Shown: positions 27,940 to 34,285 of the stretch, one piece after another
Position numbering within the stretch: the stretch's first letter is position 1
Layout of the letters: each line of letters opens with the position of its first letter
Source of the DNA: Deltaproteobacteria bacterium
GTDB lineage: Bacteria; Myxococcota_A; UBA796; UBA2385
Reading direction: 5' to 3'
Length of the DNA: 64,000 nt
NCBI GenBank assembly: GCA_018401435.1
Contig: JAGYJW010000015.1
Span: 1-64,000 of the forward strand
Made by a program: the position numbers and the translations under genes
Notes under the pieces: model-generated
Seen by the model: only the letters and a program-made list of their open reading frames with translations
Told to the model about the DNA's origin: nothing
Databases searched by the model: none

Positions 27940-29199
27940 ATGATGCTTGCGCTGGCCTTCAGCCTTGTCGCCCCCTCGGCCCATGCCCGGCCGGTCGAGG
28001 TGCGCGCCCAGGCCATCCGCGCCGACGCGGTCGCCGCGAGCCTCTGCCCGCTGGATGCGGCCAACGCCGCCCGCGAGCCGCTGCTGCTGGCTGATCCTCG
28101 CGCCCCCGAGACCGCCGGGCTGCAGCAGGCCTATGACCGGGTGGTCGCAGAGTGGGCCGTCTGTGCACGGGTCAACCAGGTGCCCCTGTGGGGGGTACCG
28201 CATATCGAGGATCCCGCCGCCCAGCAGCTCTTCGCGGCCTCCTTGACCATGCCCGGCAGCCGCGTCCGCCAGGAAGCCATCGAAGCGGCGGCCCCCAGCC
28301 TGCCTTATGGCGCCGCCTTGCTGGCCCTCGAAGAGCTGTCCGTGCTCAAGGTGGTGGAGCAGGTGCCCCCGCCCGACCGCCTGGCCCTGGCCGCCGCCGC
28401 CGTGGGCTCCTGGGGCTGCGGCCCCGCCCTGGCCTGGGACACCGACGCCAGCGGCGATCAGCACGGTTATTGCACAGACGGCCGCAGCATCGACCACATG
28501 GCCACGGCGGGCATGCAGCGCCTGATGGCGCTCGCCGCGCCCACCACCCAGGACTCGCCGCATTGGCTGGCCCAGACCACCCGCGCGCGATCCACCGCCT
28601 GGTGGAATGAGGCCGAGGCCCCCTGGTACCCCCTGCTCGAGAGCCTGCCCCAGCGCCTGCCCGAAGACGGCGTGGGCGAAGCGCTGGACCCCAACCTGGG
28701 CTGGTCGGGCACCTTGACGGCCGACCTCGTCGCCTGGCAGGAGCGGCCGGCCTTCCGCATCACCCAGCAGGGCATCCACATCCTGCAGCCCGGCCTCTAC
28801 ACCCACGCCCCCCGCCGCTGGGACGGGGCGCCGGTGCTCTACATCGACGGGGACACCCCCCTGGCCACCATCGACATGGCCCTGCGGGACTCCCGTGCCG
28901 CGCGCCCGGTCTTCGTGGCCCAGCGAAAGGGCTCGATGAACCCCGAAGATCTGGTTGAGTTGCACATCTTGTGGGAGCCCGACGCGGTGCCCTTCAGCGA
29001 CGCCGCCGTGGTCGAGGTGCCCGCCCTGGGCGGCAACCTCAGCCATATGCGCAGCCTGGTGGAGCAGAGCCCCACCGAGGGCCCGACCTGGCTGCGGGCC
29101 GAACCCGGCCTGCACTACCGCGACCTGGTGCAGGCCCTGGGCGCCGTCGCGGGCATCCGCCACGGCCCCGTCATCGTGAGCCTGGCGGGCCAGCGCTGA
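27940..29199 (+). CDS. Secreted protein of unknown function
   Basis: 419 residues from ATG 27940 behind AGGAG. Signal peptide M-M-L-A-L-A-F-S-L-V-A-P-S-A-H-A. Two pairs of Cys may form disulfides. Most of the chain is helical and Ala-rich. The last ~40 residues (Y-R-D-L-V-Q-A-L-G-A-V near the end) faintly recall the ExbD/TolR C-terminal fold, and an ExbD-like segment also appears near 280-330, but no membrane segment supports that family. Divergent from the CapA gene. No function is proposed. Confidence 0.65.
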   Translation: MMLALAFSLVAPSAHARPVEVRAQAIRADAVAASLCPLDAANAAREPLLLADPRAPETAGLQQAYDRVVAEWAVCARVNQVPLWGVPHIEDPAAQQLFAASLTMPGSRVRQEAIEAAAPSLPYGAALLALEELSVLKVVEQVPPPDRLALAAAAVGSWGCGPALAWDTDASGDQHGYCTDGRSIDHMATAGMQRLMALAAPTTQDSPHWLAQTTRARSTAWWNEAEAPWYPLLESLPQRLPEDGVGEALDPNLGWSGTLTADLVAWQERPAFRITQQGIHILQPGLYTHAPRRWDGAPVLYIDGDTPLATIDMALRDSRAARPVFVAQRKGSMNPEDLVELHILWEPDAVPFSDAAVVEVPALGGNLSHMRSLVEQSPTEGPTWLRAEPGLHYRDLVQALGAVAGIRHGPVIVSLAGQR

Positions 29200-29214
29200 T
29201 TTCCGGCCTCGACC

Positions 29215-30240
29215 CTACTCGGCCGCACCGGCGTAGCCGGAGCCCAGCAGGGCGCTGGCACCCGGCAGACCGGCCTCGTTGACCAGGCCCTGGCCGCTGA
29301 ACCAGTCGCCGACATTGCTGCCCTGGATGTCGGTGGTCAGGCTGGCGCCCGAGGCGAGGTCAACCAGCGCGCCGTCCATGGCGATGGCCGGATCCTGCCA
29401 GGACGCGGCCTTCACGGTGACCAGCTCCAGGCCCCGGAAGCCCATGGGCGAGGTGGCCAGGCCCAGGCCGTCGATGGCGACGAAACGAAGGGGGACCCGG
29501 CCCATGGGCGACGTGGCCAGGCCGCTGCCATCGATGCTGAAGGTCCGCAGCTGCACCCGGCCCATGGGCGAGGTGGCCAGGCCCGTGCCGTCCAGGTCGG
29601 TCTCCACCGTGGCCACCGCGCTCCCGCCCAGGGCCTTGGGGGTCAAGACGATGCCCAGGGGACTGGTGGCGAGGCCGGCGCCATAGTCCATGACGCTATA
29701 GGACTCGGCGACCCGGCCCATGTCGGGATCCGACGCTTCGATCCAACGCAAGGCCAGCAGCCGGTCGTCCAGGGCCTCCTGCCAGATGCCGCCCACCAGC
29801 AGCTCAAAGGCGTCGGTGCCCACAAGGGCCGCCCGGGGCCGCACCGAGACCACGCCGCCGATGATGTCGGAGAAGAGCAGCACCCCGTCGACAGAGGTGG
29901 CGTAGGTGGTGGGAGCCGACCGGTTGTCGGTCACCCAGTCTCCGAGCAGGTCGCAGCTGAGGGCACCTGCCGGGATGTCGCAGCTCACCCAGCGGGTGCC
30001 GTTGCTGCTCCAGATGCTGCCCGTGACGGTGGCCCCCCAGGCGGGGGCCATGCCATCGGATCCGGCCACGCTGACCCGTGTGCGCGGTCGCACCTGCCTG
30101 CCATCGGCCGAACGCTCCAGCCAAGGCAACATGGAGCTGTAGATGGCGGGGCGATCGTAGACCGCAGAGTAGGTCGTGCGCAGCGCGGCCACGCCGGCAT
30201 TCAGGCTGCCCGCGCCGGTACCCGCCTTGAAGGAGGCACC
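29215..30240 (-). CDS. Repeat tail of the subtilase, in frame after its amber stop
   Basis: 341 residues in the same frame as the upstream S8 protease, directly after its TAG. The first residues (G-A-S-F-K-A-G-T-G-A-G-S-L-N-A-G) look like the end of a subtilisin domain, which often closes with G-x-G-x-[LV]-N-A. A beta-rich region follows, then four copies of G-x-G-L-A-T-S-P-[ML]-G with a 20-residue period over much of 29440-29680. It has no signal peptide or convincing start of its own (GTG at 30192 is possible) and ends with TAG. It is best read as the C-terminal half of the protease. Repeat function is unknown; surface anchoring or binding is an inference. Confidence 0.65.
   Translation of the reverse strand, partial: GASFKAGTGAGSLNAGVAALRTTYSAVYDRPAIYSSMLPWLERSADGRQVRPRTRVSVAGSDGMAPAWGATVTGSIWSSNGTRWVSCDIPAGALSCDLLGDWVTDNRSAPTTYATSVDGVLLFSDIIGGVVSVRPRAALVGTDAFELLVGGIWQEALDDRLLALRWIEASDPDMGRVAESYSVMDYGAGLATSPLGIVLTPKALGGSAVATVETDLDGTGLATSPMGRVQLRTFSIDGSGLATSPMGRVPLRFVAIDGLGLATSPMGFRGLELVTVKAASWQDPAIAMDGALVDLASGASLTTDIQGSNVGDWFSGQGLVNEAGLPGASALLGSGYAGAAE
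29441..29583 (-). repeat. 60-nt tandem repeat encoding a 20-residue GLATSPMG unit
   Basis: The 23-base core cccatgggcgaggtggccag (first 20 shown) occurs at 29441, 29501 and 29561, exactly 60 nt apart, with single-base changes; a worn copy lies near 29653. Read on the minus strand each unit gives I-D-G-x-G-L-A-T-S-P-M-G-R-V. A related motif occurs in the small gene at 32997-33353. Confidence 0.85.
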
Positions 30241-31770
30241 CTATATGCGCTCGTAGGTGTTGACCACCCCGTCCCAGGACCAGGCAGATTGATGCAGCAA
30301 GGTGGTCACGTCCTTGGCCGCGACCCCATTGGACAGCATCGCCGCGACCGATCCGCTCACCAGGGCGGCGGAATGGCTGGAGCCCGACAGGAAGGCATAG
30401 CCGACGGTGCTGGGGTCGCCGGGGGCGATGGTCTCGGCCAGCAGCCCGTCGGGGTATCCATCGCCATTGCGGTCGGCGGTCAGATCGCCGCCGGGCGCCA
30501 TCAGGTCCAGGCCCATGCCGATGCTGGCATAGGGGGCCACCTGGCCGACATCCAGGCCGGTGTAGACGCTGCCCGTTCCGCTGAGGGCCGAGGCCCCCAC
30601 GGCGACGACCAGGGGGCTCGCCGCGGGCCAGGACACGCGGTCCGCGCCCACATTGCCCGCCGCCGCCACCATCACGATGCCGGCGTCCGCCGCCCGCTGC
30701 AAGGCCACCCGCAGGGCCCGGGAGGGCACATAGTCGGCCCCAAAGGCGAGGCTGAGGTTGATCACCCGGGCGCCATTGTCGATGGCGTGGTGAATGCCCT
30801 GAATCAAGCCATACTCGGTGCCCTGGTTGGCCCCGTCAAGGACCCGCACCGGCATCAGGGCCACCCCGGGGGCCACGCCTTTGACGCCCCCGTTGGACCC
30901 GATGAGGCTGGCGATGTGGGTGCCGTGCTGATGCTCGTCATAGGGCATCAAGTCGCCGTCGATGAAGTCCCTGGGGGCGACGATGCGGTTGGAGGAGAGG
31001 GAAGGGGCGACATTGTAGGCCACCCCCGAGTCCAGGACCGCGACCACCACGTTGCTGAGGCCTCCCGCGCTCAAGGTGCGGGCGCCGATGGCGTCGAGGT
31101 GCCACTGCAGCGACGAGAAGTCGGGGGGCGCAGACTCGGTGCTGGTCGCAGGCTCGGTGCTGGTCGCAGGCTCGGTGCTGGTCGCAGGCTCGGTGCTGGT
31201 CGCAGGCTCGGTGCTGGTCGCAGACTCGGTGCTGGTCGCAGACTCGGTGGTGGTGGTGGTGGTCGTGGTCGTGGTGGTGGTCTTGGTGCTCCTCTTGCCG
31301 GCCCCGCGCACGATGGCGTGGCGGCCCACCGCGCCGATGCCCGGCTCTGCAGAGAGGCGATCGCTGAGCGTTGCGACGGTCCAGCGGTCCGGGTCGAAGC
31401 CCAGGACCGCGACCCCGCCCAGCCCGGGGGCTTCCACCACGAAGAGGCCCAGCTCATCGGCCAGCGCGTCCAGGTCCACATCGGCCCCGACGGTCACGAG
31501 CAGCTCGCCCTCCAGCCAGGTCGGCGCGTCGGCCTCGACGGCGGCCGGATCGGCGATGGCAGCCGAAACAAAGCCCTCGGCCGCGCCATCCAGGAAGCCC
31601 GTGGAGGCGTTGCGTAGCGCCGAAATGGGAGCTTCCCCGGCCCGATCTCCTCCACGCGTGGGCCGTTCGGCGGTATCGTCCGACGACAGCAGCAGGGCAG
31701 CACCAAGAACGCCCAGCCCCAGGAGCAGGGCAGGCGGGAGATGGGGGTGACGGAGACCAGCAGGAGACAT
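30241..31770 (-). CDS. Subtilisin-like serine protease (S8), ends at an amber codon
   Basis: 509 residues from ATG 31770 with AGGA upstream. A hydrophobic N-terminal segment (about 11-29) suggests export or anchoring. A prodomain-like region (~70-160) is followed by a run of twelve Thr and A-T-S-T-E-P repeats, then the S8 domain: Asp247 in V-A-V-L-D-S-G, His282 in H-G-T-H-I-A and Ser465 in S-G-S-S-H-S-A. The triad is complete, though Ser sits in G-S-S rather than the usual G-T-S. The frame stops at TAG 30241, only 44 residues after Ser465, and coding continues in frame beyond it. Ile codon ATA just before the TAG is unusual in this GC-rich DNA. Confidence 0.9.
   Translation of the reverse strand: MSPAGLRHPHLPPALLLGLGVLGAALLLSSDDTAERPTRGGDRAGEAPISALRNASTGFLDGAAEGFVSAAIADPAAVEADAPTWLEGELLVTVGADVDLDALADELGLFVVEAPGLGGVAVLGFDPDRWTVATLSDRLSAEPGIGAVGRHAIVRGAGKRSTKTTTTTTTTTTTTESATSTESATSTEPATSTEPATSTEPATSTEPATSTESAPPDFSSLQWHLDAIGARTLSAGGLSNVVVAVLDSGVAYNVAPSLSSNRIVAPRDFIDGDLMPYDEHQHGTHIASLIGSNGGVKGVAPGVALMPVRVLDGANQGTEYGLIQGIHHAIDNGARVINLSLAFGADYVPSRALRVALQRAADAGIVMVAAAGNVGADRVSWPAASPLVVAVGASALSGTGSVYTGLDVGQVAPYASIGMGLDLMAPGGDLTADRNGDGYPDGLLAETIAPGDPSTVGYAFLSGSSHSAALVSGSVAAMLSNGVAAKDVTTLLHQSAWSWDGVVNTYERI
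31135..31242 (-). repeat. Six 18-nt tandem repeats encoding an SATSTE/PATSTE linker
   Basis: Six consecutive copies of an 18-base unit (ctcggtgctggtcgcagg on the + strand, last copies with a final a) form the protease linker. A GGT/CGT-rich run at 31243-31283 follows and encodes the Thr tract. Both are slippage-prone and could vary the spacer length. Confidence 0.92.
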
Positions 31771-31868
31771 GCGAGTCCTGTGTTCAGGGGCAGCGGCCTC
31801 CCGGTGGAACGGATCGGTCCCCCGATCACAAGAGGACCCACGCGAAAACGATCCTGCACACGATCCTT

Positions 31869-32942
31869 TCAGCGGCGGGCCCGCAGCGCCGCCTCCAGCT
31901 CGACCGCCGCCCGACCCGCGGCGCTGGCCGTGAAGGGGCTCACGAAGATCCCCAGCGGCGGGTAGATCATCCACAGGTTGGTAGCCCGGCGCTTCTTTCG
32001 CCACTCTTCGAAGGCAAAGGCAGCTTGCCCATAGCCGCAGCGGTGCAGCTCCGACACGATGCGGGCCCGGGTGGCCTGCCCGCGAACGTCGATGGACAAC
32101 CCATCCACGTGCAGCCAGGCCATGGACGCGTCCACCACCGTAGGACCCGGCCAGGGGCAGCCCTGATCCGGCGCGCTGGCCCAGGCGTCGCGTGCGTAGA
32201 CGCCCTGGGGGGCGCTGCCGGTCCGGGGTGGTGGGTCGAAGTCGGCGGCCGGGAGGGGGGTCGGGGCCCGCAAAGCGGGCAGCAGGCCGCGGAGGGGCAC
32301 GGTCCGGTAGCCCACAGCGACGGGCTCCAAGGAGATCTGGGCGCAGGCGGCCGCATAGGCGGCGTCGGCCTCGCCCAGGCCCACGATGCGCCCGCTGGCG
32401 TCCAGGCGACCGCAGGTCTGCTCGGCGATCTCGGCGCGCAGCACCTCCTGCACCACATAGGCGCTGTCCAGCGCAGCGGCGGGCAGGCCCCGCAGGCGGC
32501 TGGCGCAGTCCTCGGTGAGCACGAGGTCCAAGCGCGGCACGGTGACCTGCACCGGGGTGCCGAATTTCACCTTCTTGACCAGCTCTCCCGAGACCGCGCC
32601 CTTGGCCAGGCCCCCCCGCACGGCCACCCCCGCCTGCAAGGAGCTGACCAGCTCTGCGGAGGTATAGGTGCTCTCCAGGGGGGCCTGCAGGATGCAACCC
32701 TCGGCCAGCACCCGGTGCCCCTGGTCGGTGGCCTCGAAGATGCGCCCGGCAACAAAGACCCCCGAAAGCTCGGGGGTGGGCTCCCACTGCGCTTTTTCGA
32801 GCAGGCTGGCCAAGGCGGGGATCTCTGCTGCGCTGGCAGAAGGACCCCGGGTCGCCCCCTCACGCAGCGCATCCCGGTCCCGGCGCCCGGCAGCCGCTGA
32901 GACCGGGAGGAGGCACAGAATGAGGGCAAAGAGGGGCGGCAT
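31869..32942 (-). CDS. Secreted protein of unknown function
   Basis: 357 residues. The signal peptide is M-P-P-L-F-A-L-I-L-C-L-L-P-V-S-A-A-A-G. The middle holds a run of beta-type sequence and several Cys (E-G-C, E-D-C, Q-T-C, A-A-A-C, G-C-P, H-R-C) that could pair in disulfides. A hydrophobic stretch near the end (N-L-W-M-I-Y-P-P-L-G-I-F-V) may be a membrane or barrel segment. No family is recognised. It lies between the small repeat gene and the subtilase, 98 nt before the latter, so it may serve the same process. Confidence 0.75.
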   Translation of the reverse strand: MPPLFALILCLLPVSAAAGRRDRDALREGATRGPSASAAEIPALASLLEKAQWEPTPELSGVFVAGRIFEATDQGHRVLAEGCILQAPLESTYTSAELVSSLQAGVAVRGGLAKGAVSGELVKKVKFGTPVQVTVPRLDLVLTEDCASRLRGLPAAALDSAYVVQEVLRAEIAEQTCGRLDASGRIVGLGEADAAYAAACAQISLEPVAVGYRTVPLRGLLPALRAPTPLPAADFDPPPRTGSAPQGVYARDAWASAPDQGCPWPGPTVVDASMAWLHVDGLSIDVRGQATRARIVSELHRCGYGQAAFAFEEWRKKRRATNLWMIYPPLGIFVSPFTASAAGRAAVELEAALRARR

Positions 32943-32996
32943 GCGGCCACCTGGCGGGGATTCCCCGGCAGGGTAGCCGACGCGACCGCCCCTGGC

Positions 32997-33353
32997 TCAG
33001 GGGCTGAAGAGCAGGGCCGCGGCGCCCAGGTCGGCGGAGCCCACCGAGCTGCCCACCCTGTCCACTGCGGCGCTGCCCGCGACCACCCATGCCGGCTGCC
33101 GGCCGTCGCCCTCCACCCAGCCCTCGAAGGCCAGGCGCCCACCCACGCTGGTACCGCCCAGGATCGTCCCCATGGCGCCGCTCTCGCCGATGGGATCACT
33201 GCCGTCGATGACGATGGGCGAGAAGCCAAAGGGGCTGGTCGAGATGCCCGAGCCCGCGTTAAGCACCCCACCGCTCTCGGCCATGGGGATCGACGTCTGT
33301 GCATCGACATGGGGCCGCACATGCACACCCCACACGAATTCGGCAGGGCTCAT
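32997..33353 (-). CDS. Small protein sharing the TSP repeat motif with the subtilase tail
   Basis: 118 residues from ATG 33353; TTG at 33371 would lengthen it slightly. It contains G-S-G-I-S-T-S-P-F-G-F-S-P-I-V-I-D-G, closely matching the subtilase-tail unit (G-x-G-L-A-T-S-P-M-G then V-x-I-D-G). The same signature in two genes less than 4 kb apart supports a shared origin or partner. The rest is Gly/Ser/Ala-rich and beta-like. No signal peptide is seen, so it may be the end of a longer, broken gene. An in-frame TGA lies directly upstream. Confidence 0.55.
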   Translation of the reverse strand: MSPAEFVWGVHVRPHVDAQTSIPMAESGGVLNAGSGISTSPFGFSPIVIDGSDPIGESGAMGTILGGTSVGGRLAFEGWVEGDGRQPAWVVAGSAAVDRVGSSVGSADLGAAALLFSP

Positions 33354-33424
33354 GCCCTCGGGCACGCCCAAGGTGCGATGGGATCACTCCGACGATCGGA
33401 TCCCAGCCCTCGGCCCATGAGCCC

Positions 33425-34285
33425 CTACTCGACCCCCACGGTCAGCTCCTGCCAGCTGAGCCCGCCCAGGCCGTCCACCAGCACCAGCCAGAGCGTCGCG
33501 TCGCCGGTCTCTCTGGCCGGGGCGATCCAGGTGTAGGTGATCTCGGGGTCCGGGGCGTCCACCTGGACGCTGCTGCCGTCCCAGGCGCCCAGCGTGGCAT
33601 AGCCCCACAGCCCACCATCGGCGTCAAAGCTGCCTTCTGCAGAACAGGTAAAGGTCACTTCTGCGCCGGGGGCCACCGGGCCCTCCCCCGATCGCGTGCA
33701 GCTCAGGCCAGGGTTCTGGTGCCGCTCGGCCTCGGGGCGGCTGCTCAGGCTGAGGCTGAAGGTGGCCAGGCTGACGCCCTGCATGGGCAGGCCCTCCAAC
33801 ATGGTGAAGGGGTCGGCCAGATCGGCCACCAGCAGGTCGGCTTCGGCGCTGCCGGGGGCGGGATCCGCCGCGGCGCGGTCGATGACGGGGCAGGTGCCCG
33901 GGGTGCAGGCCAGGACATAGAGCTGGATGAGGGGCAGGGGTTCTGGGCCGGCCACCGCAGAGAGGGCTGGCGAGGCAAAGCCCGTCTCTGCAATGTCTCC
34001 GGTGGGTGCAGAATCGGCGCGCAGCCCCGGCCAGGCGGCATCGGTGGAGGCCGAAGGCTCGATGCAATCGGGCCCCAGGCGGGTGCAGGTCCAGAACAGG
34101 GTCTCGAAGCCCTCGTCCAAGGGGTCGGCCACCACCCCCTCCACCCCAAAGGGCTCGCCGGGCCCGATCTCGGGGGGATCGCCGCGCAACACCAATACAC
34201 GCAGCTCCTCCACCTGCGTCTCTGCAGAGGGGCCTCCGCAGGCGGTCAGCAGCCCCACCAGGCCGCAGAGTCGGGTGGTCCTCAC
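33425..34285 (-). CDS. Lipoprotein partner of the TonB-receptor fusion
   Basis: 286 residues from GTG 34285; its GTGA overlaps the receptor stop by 4 bp, so translation is probably coupled. The lipobox is L-L-T-A-C with G-G after it. The mature part has paired Cys (T-C-T, D-C-I; A-C-T with T-C-P; S-C-T with T-C-S) and ends with an Ig/FnIII-like domain (Y-T-W-I-A-P near the C-terminus). No family was recognised. Coupling to the receptor suggests a surface or periplasmic substrate-binding role, comparable to lipoproteins paired with TonB receptors elsewhere; that is inference. Confidence 0.75.
   Translation of the reverse strand: MRTTRLCGLVGLLTACGGPSAETQVEELRVLVLRGDPPEIGPGEPFGVEGVVADPLDEGFETLFWTCTRLGPDCIEPSASTDAAWPGLRADSAPTGDIAETGFASPALSAVAGPEPLPLIQLYVLACTPGTCPVIDRAAADPAPGSAEADLLVADLADPFTMLEGLPMQGVSLATFSLSLSSRPEAERHQNPGLSCTRSGEGPVAPGAEVTFTCSAEGSFDADGGLWGYATLGAWDGSSVQVDAPDPEITYTWIAPARETGDATLWLVLVDGLGGLSWQELTVGVE

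Noticed and set aside
24241-31242. Tandem repeats at 24241 and 31135 considered as CRISPR arrays
   Set aside because: Units are 9 or 18 nt with no spacers and are in frame inside coding regions.
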